From contig NZ_JALCYY010000002.1 in NCBI RefSeq assembly GCF_022690685.1, forward strand, positions 124,001 through 188,000: DNA of 64,000 nucleotides, in the 5' to 3' direction. Below, in pieces: positions 44,710 to 54,665 of this stretch; position 1 is the stretch's first letter; every line of letters begins with the position of its first letter. The stretch comes from Anaeromyxobacter terrae (GTDB taxonomy: Bacteria > Myxococcota > Myxococcia > Myxococcales > Anaeromyxobacteraceae). Under the pieces are notes generated by a model. It was not told the DNA's origin, did no database searches, and saw only the letters and a program-made list of their open reading frames with translations. The translations under genes were made by a program, and so were the position numbers.

Positions 44710-45486
44710 ATGCCGGGAGGAACGATCGAGGCGCCGCGGGCCGACGGTCGGCCGCTCGTGCTCGGGCACCGCGGCGCGAGCGCGGACGCGCCCGAGAACA
44801 CGCTCGCCGCCTTCCGCCTCGCGCTCGAGCAGGGCGCGGACGGCGTCGAGCTGGACGTCTGGCGCTGCGGCACCGGCGAGGTCGTCGTGTTCCACGACGA
44901 GGACGCGGCCCGCCTCTCCGGGGTCCGGCTCGCCATCCCCGACGCGCCCTTCGCCGCGCTCCGGGCGCTCGACGTGGGCGTGCACCGCGGCGAGCGCTTC
45001 CGCGGCGAGCGCATCCCGCGGCTCGAGGAGGTCCTCGAGGCGCTCCCCGGCGCGGTCGTGAACGTCGAGCTCAAGTCGCGCAGACGCCGCGCCGACCTCG
45101 GCCTCGCCGCCGCGGTCGCGGGCGTCCTCCGCGGCGCGCGCGCCGGCCGTCGCGCCATCGTCTCCTCCTTCGACCACAGGCTCCTCGTCGCCTTCCGCGT
45201 CGCCGCCCCCGAGATCCCGGTGGGCCTCCTCGTCGAGGCCGAGCAGCCGCGGCCCATCCTCACCGCGCTCGCGACTCGCCTCGTGCGGCCCGCCGCGATC
45301 CATCCCGAGCGGCTGCTCGTCACCCCCGCCCGCGCGCGCGCCTGGGCGGCGCGCGGCCTCGCCGTGAACGTCTGGACGGTGGACGATCCGGACGAGGCGC
45401 GCCGGCTCGCGGCGCTCGGCGCGACCGGGATCATCACGAATGTGCCGGGGCGGATCCGGGCGGCGCTCGGGGCGCCTCCGGCGTGA
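44710..45486 (+). CDS. Glycerophosphodiester phosphodiesterase
   Basis: 258-aa GDPD/UgpQ-type TIM barrel. The catalytic start VLGHRGASADAPENTLAAF gives the first His, Arg and Glu. The metal site continues at GVELDVWRCGTGEVVVFHDED (Glu, Asp, His, Asp) and NVELKSRRRRADLG with the C-terminal NVWTVDDPDEARRLAALG. No signal peptide is visible, so it acts in the cytoplasm and cleaves glycerophosphodiesters to glycerol-3-phosphate plus alcohol. Start ATG 44710 follows GGGGAGCG. It faces the satellite region. Confidence 0.93.
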   Translation: MPGGTIEAPRADGRPLVLGHRGASADAPENTLAAFRLALEQGADGVELDVWRCGTGEVVVFHDEDAARLSGVRLAIPDAPFAALRALDVGVHRGERFRGERIPRLEEVLEALPGAVVNVELKSRRRRADLGLAAAVAGVLRGARAGRRAIVSSFDHRLLVAFRVAAPEIPVGLLVEAEQPRPILTALATRLVRPAAIHPERLLVTPARARAWAARGLAVNVWTVDDPDEARRLAALGATGIITNVPGRIRAALGAPPA

Positions 45487-45533
45487 GGGGGTCGGGGGTC
45501 GGGGTTGGGTCGGGTCGGGGTCGGGGTCGGGGT
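45486..45533. repeat. G-rich GGGGTC repeat, G-quadruplex candidate
   Basis: Directly after the GDPD stop, several G-runs of three to five bases separated by TC or TT (GGGGTCGGGGTCGGGGTC pattern at the end). Four or more G-runs in 45 bases meet the usual G-quadruplex criterion on the plus strand. Here it may serve as a transcription stop or be a satellite seed related to the larger array downstream. Confidence 0.6.
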
Positions 45534-46178
45534 CGTTCTGGCCGGCATCGCCACGGCCGAGGGCACGGTGGCGCGCCGCCAGGGCGGGACCTCGCGGTCC
45601 TCGGCGGGCACGATGGACGGGGTTCACTTACTGAGACCGGTTCCGTCCGCAGACCCCGCCGGCAACGCGGGGCCGTGCGAGCGGGGTTGCGCATGGGCGA
45701 GGGTGACGCGGCCGACCGCGTTGCATTGCGGTCCGTGGGTCGGGCGGTGCCTACCGCGTCCAGTGCCCGCCTGCGGGCGCGAGGTCCCGCCACGTAGGGC
45801 GGCGCGCTGCGGGCGGGGAGGGTGAAGGGGCTCGGGGCGCCGGTCGTCGCGGGTGAGGTCGGGTCGAGGTCGAGGTCGAGGTCGAGGTCGAGGTCGAGGT
45901 CGAGGTCGGGGTCGAGGTCGAGGTCGAGGTCGAGGTCGGGGTCGGAGTCGAGGTCGAGGTCGGGGTCGGGGTCGGGGTCGGGGTCGAGGTCGAGGTCGGG
46001 GTCGGGGTCGGAGTCGAGGTCGGAGTCGAGGTCCGAGTCGAGGTCCGAGTCGAGGTCCGAGTCGAGGTCCGAGTCGAGGTCCGAGTCGAGGTCCGAGTCG
46101 AGGTCGAGGTCGAGGTCGTCCCTCGACTCCGCGCCTCAGCTACCGCGAGGCGCTACGCTCCGGCCGAGCGGCCTCGGT
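45487..46178. other. Gene-free region, 690 bp, mostly simple repeats
   Basis: Between the GDPD stop and the stop of the leftward barrel gene. It holds the G-rich stretch at 45486-45533, about 320 bases of ordinary GC-rich sequence without a credible gene, and the hexanucleotide satellite at 45855-46118. The long rightward frame across it (Ser-Arg and Gly-Ser repeats) is an effect of the hexamer. Confidence 0.5.
45855..46118. repeat. Hexanucleotide satellite (GAGGTC/GGGGTC/GAGTCG variants)
   Basis: About 44 hexamers in uninterrupted phase. The first part is mostly GAGGTC with GGGGTC variants; the last part (about 46020-46100) is a higher-order 12-mer GAGTCGAGGTCC repeated about seven times. 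No frame shifts break the phase, so it is a multiple-of-three array, but no gene is supported over it on either strand. Confidence 0.9.
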
Positions 46179-47192
46179 TCAGAACTCCCAGCCCGCCTTG
46201 ATCGCCCCGCCCCACGTCGAGGCGAGCCGGTAGTCCGGGTACTCGTTGGCGGCGGGGTTCGCCTTCCCTTCCTTCGTCGCGCCGCCGAAGTAGGTCACCT
46301 CTCCGGAGAGCGAGATCACGTGGGCGGTGAAGCGCAGGCCCGCGGTCGTCCGGTAGAGGCCGGCGCCCAGCCTGGGGAACGCGGCCTGTGTCGAGCGCAG
46401 GTCGACGGGGTCGGTGGCGGTGGTGCCGCCGGCGCGGCGCGGGCCGAAGTCCATGGTCTCGGACGAAGCCCGCACGTAGGTGAACCGCGCGGCGAGGTAC
46501 GGCGTGAAGCTCGTCACCCCGTTCACGCCGAAGCGCTTCGAGACCATGAGGTCGAGGTCGGTCGCGCCGAGGTTCCAGTCGCGCTGGCCGAAGAGCTGCG
46601 TATGGGCGACGCGCAGGGCGAGATCGGGCAGAACGCGGAAGCCCTCGTTGAGCGCCCACTTCCCCTCGATCTGCGCGCCGAAGTACGAGGACTGGGACAG
46701 GTAGATCATCCGGCCGCCGACCTCGAAGCTGAACGGCAGCGACTTGCGGACGTGCACCGAGGGCAGGAAGAGCTCGTGCGGCGTCATCGAGCGGGTCTGC
46801 CACGGCCCGCGCGGCTCGAACGCGGGCGACGACGGGAAGGTCGTTCCGCCGACGGTGCCGGGATGGACCGCGACGTAGGCCGCCTCGAGGTCCACGTCGA
46901 AGCCGGCGTAGCCGGTCGTGGAGGCGGGCGTGAGGATCGCGGACGAGAGCGCGAGCGCGGTCTCGGTGGAGAGGATGGCGAAGCGGGTCTTCGCCTCGCT
47001 GGCGAGGAGCGCCGCGTCCGAGTCGGAGAGCGTGAACGGCGTGTCCTGCACCTCGCCGAGCCGCTTCCAGACGTCGGCGCTCGGCGCCCCGAGCCGGGCG
47101 AGATCGAGGTCGAGCGGCTCCCCCGCGAGGGCGGAGCCCGGGCGCAGCGACAGGACGGCGGCGACGGCGATGGGCGCCAGCAGACGACGCAT
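46179..47192 (-). CDS. Outer-membrane beta-barrel protein of unknown function
   Basis: 337 aa from ATG 47192 (ribosome site GGAGGATCC). Signal peptide MRRLLAPIAVAAVLSLRPGSALA, a short helical block, and then beta strands with alternating residues (SFEVGGRMIYLSQSSYF, GAQIEGKWALNEGFRVLPDL, DLDLMVSKRFGVNGVTSFTP) and a typical barrel C-terminus GGAIKAGWEF that ends in Phe, the usual BAM signal. No family recognised. It stands alone with the hexanucleotide satellite directly after its stop. Confidence 0.8.
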   Translation of the reverse strand: MRRLLAPIAVAAVLSLRPGSALAGEPLDLDLARLGAPSADVWKRLGEVQDTPFTLSDSDAALLASEAKTRFAILSTETALALSSAILTPASTTGYAGFDVDLEAAYVAVHPGTVGGTTFPSSPAFEPRGPWQTRSMTPHELFLPSVHVRKSLPFSFEVGGRMIYLSQSSYFGAQIEGKWALNEGFRVLPDLALRVAHTQLFGQRDWNLGATDLDLMVSKRFGVNGVTSFTPYLAARFTYVRASSETMDFGPRRAGGTTATDPVDLRSTQAAFPRLGAGLYRTTAGLRFTAHVISLSGEVTYFGGATKEGKANPAANEYPDYRLASTWGGAIKAGWEF

Positions 47193-47476
47193 GGATCCTC
47201 CAAGGGGCGCCTCGTCCGGACGGGCTCCGGCCGGGCGAGCGGCGACGACGTTACAGCCGGGATCCTGATGGGTCAATTCGGGGAGAATCGCCCCGCCGCC
47301 TCGCGCCGCCCCGTCCCGGATCTCCTCGCTCGGGTGCGCCTCGTGCCCACCACGGACGGTGCAACCTTGCGTAATTCGGGCCGAGGGGGGCGCCGACCCC
47401 GCCCGGCACGCGCCGTGCTCTTCTCCGCGCGCACCGGGCCCACCCCAACCCTTTCCGGCGCCCGGAGGAGACTCAC

Positions 47477-47707
47477 ATGCGTAAGATGATCGGCACCCTC
47501 GCGGCCCTCGCCGTCCTCGCCGCCGCCGCCCCCGCGTTCGCGCAGGAGACGAAGCCGGAGGCCCCGGCCCCGGCCGCCGCGACGGAGACGAAGACGGAGG
47601 CCACGCCGGCCGCGAAGCCGGCGAAGAAGAAGCACACGGCGAAGAAGCACACCGCGAAGAAGACGGCCGCGAAGCCCGAGGCCGCCCCGGCGCCCGCGTC
47701 GAAGTAA
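47477..47707 (+). CDS. Small secreted Lys/Ala-rich protein, Asr-like
   Basis: 76 aa. Signal peptide MRKMIGTLAALAVLAAAAPA-FA followed by an Ala/Glu/Pro/Thr region and the basic repeat KKKHTAKKHTAKKTAAK. This plan (signal peptide plus short Lys/His/Ala repeats) resembles acid-shock protein Asr, a periplasmic intrinsically disordered protein. Composition alone cannot prove it. Start ATG 47477 follows GGAGGAGA. A hairpin follows, then the sensor-kinase gene at 47784. Confidence 0.65.
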   Translation: MRKMIGTLAALAVLAAAAPAFAQETKPEAPAPAAATETKTEATPAAKPAKKKHTAKKHTAKKTAAKPEAAPAPASK

Positions 47708-47717
47708 CGGCACGGTA

Positions 47718-47755
47718 CCCGGCACCGGCGGCTCACCCCCGCCGCCGGCGCCGGG
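47718..47755 (+). terminator. Terminator hairpin after the Lys/Ala-rich gene
   Basis: CCCGGC-A-CCGGCGGC (47718-47732) pairs with GCCGCCGG-C-GCCGGG (47741-47755) with one A/C mismatch and an eight-base loop, eleven bases after the stop. TTCCCC follows. It separates the small gene from the kinase pair. Confidence 0.6.
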
Positions 47756-49314
47756 TTCCCCGGGCGCGTGAGCAGGAACGATCATGTCCCTCCGTGCCCG
47801 CATCATCCTGCTCTTCGCCGCGACGCTGGTCCTGACCCTCGCCGTCGCGTCGTACCTCGGCGAGCGCGTCGCGACCCGCGCCATCGAGGCCTCGCTGCGC
47901 GAGCGCAGCGTCGACCTCGCGAAGGCGGTCGCCGAGGAGCTGGACCTCTCCCCCAGCACCGACATCGAGACGGCCGCCGACGCGCTCGCGGAGCAGCTCC
48001 GGCCGCGCCGCATCGTGCGCTTCGCCGAGCTCGCCATCCGGCGCAAGGGCGAGGTGCGCGTCGCGCGCGTGACCTTCGGCCCCGAGGGCGCCGAGATCGA
48101 GGCCGAGACCCGCGCCGCGCGGGCGTTCCCGGTCGAGACGTCGGTGTCGCTCGTCGACGACGGCGAGTCGCGCGGCTGGCGGGTGGATCTGCCTCTCCAC
48201 GAGGGGCGCACGACGTTCGGCGCGCTGCGGATCGAGACGACGCTCTCCGAGGTCGAGGAGATCGCGAGCACCGAGCGCCGCGTGTTCTTCCTCGTCGCGG
48301 GCGTGGGCGCCGCGGTCCTCGCCGTCGCCTTCACGTTCCTCCTCGGCCGCATGCTCGTGCGGCCGCTGTCGCAGCTCGCGGTCGCGATCGAGCGCGTCCA
48401 GTCGGGCGCGATCGACGCGGAGAGCGTGCCGGGCGCGGAGCGCACCGACGAGATCGGCGTGCTCGCCCGCGGCCTCCGCGCCATGCTGCAGCGGGTGCGC
48501 CGCTTCAACGCCGACCTCGCCGCGATGGTCGCCGACGCGACGGCCGACCTCGCCCGCAAGAACCGGGAGCTCGCCGAGCTGAACCGGCTGCTCTTCGAGG
48601 CGCGCCGCGACCTCACCTCCAAGGAGCGCCTCGCCGCGCTCGGCCAGCTCTCCGGCACGATCGCCCACGAGCTCGGGAACCCGCTCAACACCATCAGCGG
48701 GCACGTGCAGCTCCTCGCGCGCGATCCGGCCTGCCCGCCGGACACCCGCGCCGGGCTCGACGTCGTGGAGGGCGAGGTGAAGCGGATGACCGCCATCATC
48801 CGCCGCTTCCTCGACTCGGCCCGCGGGCTCAAGCCCGAGGCGGCGCCGGTGGACCTCGCCGCGCTCGTCGACGAGGCGCTCACCCTCAACGTGCCGGCGG
48901 CCGACCGCACGCGCCTCGAGCTCGTGCGCGAGGTGCCTCACGACCTCGCCCAGGTGCGCCTCGATCCCGCGCTGGTCGGCCACGTCCTCGGGAACCTCGT
49001 CTCGAACGCGGTGGAGGCGATGCCCGGCGGCGGCCAGCTCGCGGTGCGCGCCGCCCGGCGCGGCGGCCTCCTCGGGCTCTCGGTGAGCGACACGGGGGCG
49101 GGGCTCCGCCCGGACGAGCGCAAGCGGATCTTCGAGCCGTTCTACACGACGAAGCCCGCCGGCAAGGGCACCGGCCTCGGGCTCGCCATCTCGCGCGAGA
49201 TCGCGGCGGCGCTGCGCGGGCGCATCGAGGTGGAGAGCACGCCCGGCGCGGGCGCGACGTTCACGCTGTGGATCCCGGCCCCGACGGCGGAGAGGGCGGG
49301 GGAGGAGGAGGGCG

Positions 49315-50667
<1,353 letters not shown>

Positions 50668-50735
50668 TCGGCGAGCGGAGCCCGCCGGGGGCGCGCGCCG
50701 ACCCCGCGGCGAAATGTCCGCGCTCCCGAGCGGGA

Positions 50736-50751
50736 CGCGCGCGCGCGCGCG
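50736..50751. repeat. (CG)8 tract
   Basis: Eight perfect CG dinucleotides immediately upstream of cydA. Such an alternating tract can adopt Z-DNA under supercoiling and might influence transcription, but no function is shown. In this GC-rich genome it may be chance. Confidence 0.5.
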
Positions 50752-50772
50752 GGGCCACTACATCAGGGGCCC

Positions 50773-52104
50773 GTGAACGACCTCCTCGCCGCACGCTGGC
50801 TGTTCGGGACCTCGCTCGTCTTCCACATCGTCTTCGCCGCCGTGGGCGTCGCCATGCCGCTCTTCATGGTGCTCGCCGAGTGGCGCTTCCGGCGGACCGG
50901 TGCGCCGGCCTACCTCGAGCTCGCGAAGCGCTGGGCCAAGGGGACCTCGATCCTCTTCGCCGTCGGCGCGGTCTCCGGGACGGTGATCTCGTTCGAGCTC
51001 GGGCTCCTCTGGCCGCGCTTCATGGAGTTCGCAGGCCCCATCATCGGCATGCCCTTCTCGCTCGAGGGCTTCGCGTTCTTCGCGGAGGCGATCTTCCTCG
51101 GCATCTACCTGTACGGCTGGGGAAGGGTCGGCCCGCGGCTCCACCTCGCGAGCGGGGTCGTCGTGGCGGTGAGCGGCGCCGCCTCGGCGTTCTTCGTCAC
51201 GCTCGCGAACGCCTGGATGAACGTGCCGGCGGGGTTCGCGGTGCTCCACGGCGCGGCCTCGGAGGTGCGGCCGCTGGTGGCGATGTTCCCTCCGGGCTGG
51301 GCACACGAGGTGGTGCACGTGCTGCTCTCCTCCTACGTCGCGACCGGGTTCGCGGTGGCGGGGATCCACGCGTTCTTCCTCCTGCGCGAGCCGGGGAACC
51401 CGTTTCACCGCGGCGCGCTCCGCATCGCCCTCGGCGTCGGCGCGGTCGCGGCGCTCCTCCAGCCGCTCTCGGGCGACTTCTCCGCGCGGCAGGTGGCGGC
51501 GACGCAGCCCGTGAAGCTCGCCGCGCTCGAGGGGCAGTTCCGGACCGAGCGCGGCGCGCCGCTCCGGATCGGCGGGCTGCCCGACGTGGAGGCGCGGGAG
51601 ACGCGCCTCGCCCTCGAGATCCCCTACGGCCTGTCGCTGCTGGCCTTCCACGACCCGCGGGCGGAGGTGCGCGGCCTCGAGGCGTTCCCCCGCGAGAACT
51701 GGCCGAACGTGCGGAACGTCCACCTCGCCTTCCAGGTCATGGTCGGGCTCGGCAGCGCGCTCGCGCTCGTCGCGCTCGCGTACCTGTACCATCGGCTCCG
51801 CGGGAAGCCCCTGCCGCGCCTCCTCCTGAAGGCGGTGCTCGTCACCTCGCCCTTCGGCTTCCTCGCCCTCGAGGCGGGCTGGCTCGTCACCGAGTGGGGC
51901 CGGCAGCCGTTCACCATCCGCGACGTCATGCGGACCGCCGACGCGGTGACTCCCGTCGGCAACATCGCCGTCCCGTTCGTGCTGTTCACGATCCTGTACC
52001 TCTTCCTCGCCGTGATGGTGATCGTCCTCCTCCGGCGCCAGATCGCGAAGAGCCCGCCCGCGTCCGAGGTCGGGGCGCCCGCGCGGGTGGGGGGCGCCCT
52101 GTGA
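50773..52104 (+). CDS. cydA: Cytochrome bd-type quinol oxidase subunit I (CIO subgroup)
   Basis: 443 aa, about nine membrane segments. His18 (SLVFHIVF) and His182 (EVVHVLLSSYV) are the expected heme ligands, and Met323 in FQVMVGLGSAL the b558 ligand. A short Q-loop and the C-terminal block GWLVTEWGRQPFTIRDVMRT (typical of cyanide-insensitive oxidase CioA) place it in the CIO subgroup rather than E. coli bd-I. It reduces O2 with quinol electrons in the inner membrane. Start is the GTG at 50773; cydB follows with a GTGA overlap. Confidence 0.94.
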   Translation: MNDLLAARWLFGTSLVFHIVFAAVGVAMPLFMVLAEWRFRRTGAPAYLELAKRWAKGTSILFAVGAVSGTVISFELGLLWPRFMEFAGPIIGMPFSLEGFAFFAEAIFLGIYLYGWGRVGPRLHLASGVVVAVSGAASAFFVTLANAWMNVPAGFAVLHGAASEVRPLVAMFPPGWAHEVVHVLLSSYVATGFAVAGIHAFFLLREPGNPFHRGALRIALGVGAVAALLQPLSGDFSARQVAATQPVKLAALEGQFRTERGAPLRIGGLPDVEARETRLALEIPYGLSLLAFHDPRAEVRGLEAFPRENWPNVRNVHLAFQVMVGLGSALALVALAYLYHRLRGKPLPRLLLKAVLVTSPFGFLALEAGWLVTEWGRQPFTIRDVMRTADAVTPVGNIAVPFVLFTILYLFLAVMVIVLLRRQIAKSPPASEVGAPARVGGAL

Positions 52105-53126
52105 CCGCCGCGGACCTCCTCGCCGGCGCGATGCTCGCCGCGCTCGTGCTCTACGCGCTCCTCGGCGGCGCGGACTTCGGCGGCGGGATCTGGGATCTCC
52201 TGGCGACCGGCCCGCGCAAGCGGGCGCAGCGCGACCTCGTCGAGCACGCGATCGGGCCGATCTGGGAGGCGAACCACGTCTGGCTCATCCTCGTCATCGT
52301 CCTCCTCTTCACCGCCTTCCCGAGGGCGTTCGCGGCGATCTCGATCACGCTCTTCGTGCCGCTCGTGCTGCTCCTGTTCGGCATCGTGCTCCGCGGGGCG
52401 GCCTTCACCTTCCGCACCTTCGACACGCCCGAGGACCGCGTCCAGGTGCGCTGGGGGCTCGTCTTCTCCGCGTCCTCCGTGCTCGCGCCGGTCGTGCTCG
52501 GGGTGGTCGTCGGCGCCATCGCCTCCGGCCGGCTCGCCGGGCCGCCTGAGGGGGTCGACCCGCTCGCCTGGCTCTCACCGTTCCCGCTCGCGGTGGGCTT
52601 CTTCGCGGCGGCGCTCTTCGCGTTCCTCGCCGCGACCTACCTCGCGGTCGAGGCGAAGGACGCCTTGAGGGAGGACTTCCGGCGCCGCGCGCTCGGGGCG
52701 GGCGCGGCCGTGTTCCTCGCCGCCGCGCTCGCGGGCGTCCTCTCCTGGTACGACGCGCCGCTCGTCTTCGCCGGGCTCACCCGGCGCGGCTTCTCGCTCC
52801 CGCTCCACGCCGCCACCGCGGTCGCTGCGGTGACCGCGTTCGTCGGGCTCTTCCGGCGCCGCTACCGGCTCGCGCGGGCGGCGGCCGCGGCGCAGGTCGC
52901 GCTCATCGTCCTCGGCTGGGGCGCCTCGCAGTACCCGTACCTCGTGGTCCCGGGCCTCACGCTCGAGAGCGCGAGCGCGCCGCGCGCGACGCTGGTCGCC
53001 GTGCTGTGGGCGCTCGCGGCGGGCGCCCTCTTCCTCTTCCCCGCCCTGTACCTGCTCTTCCGCGTGTTCAAGGGCGAGCGGCCGTTCTCGGTCGTTGACC
53101 GTCCCTCGACCCAGCTCCGCCGCTGA
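52101..53126 (+). CDS. cydB: Cytochrome bd-type quinol oxidase subunit II
   Basis: 341 aa, about eight membrane segments. The typical N-terminus LYALLGGADFGGGIWDLLA, then IGPIWEANHVWLILVIVLLFTAFP, are hallmarks of CydB. It forms the heterodimer with CydA. Its GTG overlaps the cydA stop by four bases. No cydX or cydC/D genes appear in the window. Confidence 0.94.
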   Translation: MTAADLLAGAMLAALVLYALLGGADFGGGIWDLLATGPRKRAQRDLVEHAIGPIWEANHVWLILVIVLLFTAFPRAFAAISITLFVPLVLLLFGIVLRGAAFTFRTFDTPEDRVQVRWGLVFSASSVLAPVVLGVVVGAIASGRLAGPPEGVDPLAWLSPFPLAVGFFAAALFAFLAATYLAVEAKDALREDFRRRALGAGAAVFLAAALAGVLSWYDAPLVFAGLTRRGFSLPLHAATAVAAVTAFVGLFRRRYRLARAAAAAQVALIVLGWGASQYPYLVVPGLTLESASAPRATLVAVLWALAAGALFLFPALYLLFRVFKGERPFSVVDRPSTQLRR

Positions 53127-53174
53127 CCCTGGCGCGCTCGAGAGGACCGGCCGCGCATCCCGGCGCGGTGGTGC

Positions 53175-54227
53175 TCAGCCGCGCGCGCCGGCGATCGTGG
53201 CGACGTCGGCGACGAGCGCGCGGACGTCGTCCTCCGTCACGTCCCACGCGCACATGAAGCGGGACCCGCCGCCGATGAAGTCGTAGAAGCGCCAGCCGCG
53301 CGCGCGGAGCGCGTCGGCCGCCCCGGGCGGCAGGGCGGCGAACACCGCGTTCGCCTGGCGGGGGTGGAGGATCCGGACCGAGGGGATCGCGCGGAGCCCG
53401 GCCTCGAGGCGGGCGGCCTGCTCGTTCGCGCGGCGCGCGTGGCGGAGCCAGGCGCCGTCGCGGAGCATGCCGACCCACGGCGCCGCGAGGAACCGCATCT
53501 TCGAGGCGAGCTGGCCGGCCTGCTTGCAGCGGTAGTCGAACTCCGCCGCGAGCGCGCGATCGAAGAACACCACCGCCTCGCCGACCGCCATGCCGTTCTT
53601 CGTCCCCCCGAAGCAGAGCACGTCCACGCCCGCCTTCCAGGTGAGCTCCTTCGGCGCGACGCCCAGCGAGGCGACCGCGTTCGCGAAGCGCGCGCCGTCC
53701 ATGTGGAAGCGCAGCCCCCGGGCCTTCGCGCGCGCCCCGATGGCGGCGAGCTCCTCCGGCCGGTAGACCGTCCCGAGCTCGGTCGCCTGCGTGACGGAGA
53801 CCACGCGCGGCTTCGGGTAGTGGATGTCGCTGCGCTTCTCGACCATGTGGTCGATGCTGGCGGGGTCGATCCGTCCGTCCGCGCCGGGGAGGGTGAGCAC
53901 CTTCGTGCCGTTCGAGAAGAACTCGGGCGCGCCGCACTCGTCGGTCTCGACGTGGGCGGCCTCGTGGCAGAGGATCGAGTGGTACGACTGGCAGAGCGAC
54001 GCGAGCGCGAGCGAGTTGGCGGAGGTGCCGTTGAAGACGAAGAACACCTCGCAGTCGGTCTCGAACGTCTCGCGGACGAGGTCGGCCGCCCGCGCGGTGT
54101 AGCGATCGTCGCCGTACCCCGGCGCGTGGCCGACGTTCGCCTCGGCCATCGCCGCCCAGGCCTCCGGGCAGATGCCGGCGTAGTTGTCGCTCGCGAAGTG
54201 GCGCCGCTCGTGGGGGGGCGTGGTCAT
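53175..54227 (-). CDS. ltaE: Low-specificity threonine aldolase
   Basis: 350-aa PLP-dependent aldolase (fold type I). The N-terminus FASDNYAGICPEAWAAM and GDDRYTARAADLVRETF are typical of the bacterial type, and the PLP Lys lies in LCFGGTKNGMAVGEAV. FHMDGARFANAVASLGV and the C-terminal FRFYDFIGGGSRFMCAW-like end (FYDFIGGGSRFMCAWDVTED) complete it. It should cleave L-threonine to glycine and acetaldehyde. It converges with cydB (48 bp between stops). Confidence 0.93.
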   Translation of the reverse strand: MTTPPHERRHFASDNYAGICPEAWAAMAEANVGHAPGYGDDRYTARAADLVRETFETDCEVFFVFNGTSANSLALASLCQSYHSILCHEAAHVETDECGAPEFFSNGTKVLTLPGADGRIDPASIDHMVEKRSDIHYPKPRVVSVTQATELGTVYRPEELAAIGARAKARGLRFHMDGARFANAVASLGVAPKELTWKAGVDVLCFGGTKNGMAVGEAVVFFDRALAAEFDYRCKQAGQLASKMRFLAAPWVGMLRDGAWLRHARRANEQAARLEAGLRAIPSVRILHPRQANAVFAALPPGAADALRARGWRFYDFIGGGSRFMCAWDVTEDDVRALVADVATIAGARG

Positions 54228-54665
54228 GGCGCGCGCATGGTAAGGCCGCGCGCCGGCCGCGCGCCAGGGGCCCGCGGCGCGCAGGGATCGCCATCGCTCA
54301 CGTGATTCATCGCATCCGCGGGTTACTCACCGGGGCGGGGGTTGGCGGTTCGATTTCGAATCGCGACTTTTGCGCGCGCCGGGCCCGGGCACTCGTCGAG
54401 GTGCACCTGGAGATCGACGTCGTGACCAGGAGGCAGGTCAAAACGCCGTATGCGCTTCTCACGGATCGTTTACAAGCCCGCAGCCCCAAGTCGGAGGCTT
54501 GCGGCCGGGGTCTTCGTGAAGCGCCCTTGCATCGGATACCCTCAGTGTGGTCCACTCTGCGTCACATGGTGATGTGGAAGCGGAATCGTTCGTCCTGAGC
54601 TGAACTGTACGAACGCCGCGACTCTGCCTCGCGATTCACCTGCGGACCGTGTTGAGTGATCGACC
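54228..54665. other. Upstream region of the RHS locus, no certain gene
   Basis: 438 bases where GC falls from the flanking level, marking the left edge of the accessory block. A frame from 54302 (GTG) to 54598 encodes 98 residues without family signs and no ribosome site; I do not call it. No att site, integrase or IS end was seen. Confidence 0.4.

Noticed and set aside
45822-47489. A long rightward frame with Ser-Arg/Gly-Ser repeats across the hexanucleotide satellite and antisense to the barrel gene
   Set aside because: The repeats follow from the hexamer phase, the rest is antisense to a well-supported gene with signal peptide and ribosome site; composition is Arg/Gly/Pro shadow.
54348-54372. 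GTTCGATTTC-like stretch resembling a tRNA T-arm
   Set aside because: No acceptor stem, anticodon arm or D-arm can be formed around it; only a 5-bp stem CGATT/AATCG is present.
54302-54598. 98-aa frame upstream of the RHS gene
   Set aside because: No ribosome site, no recognisable domain, and mixed composition; could be chance in lower-GC DNA.
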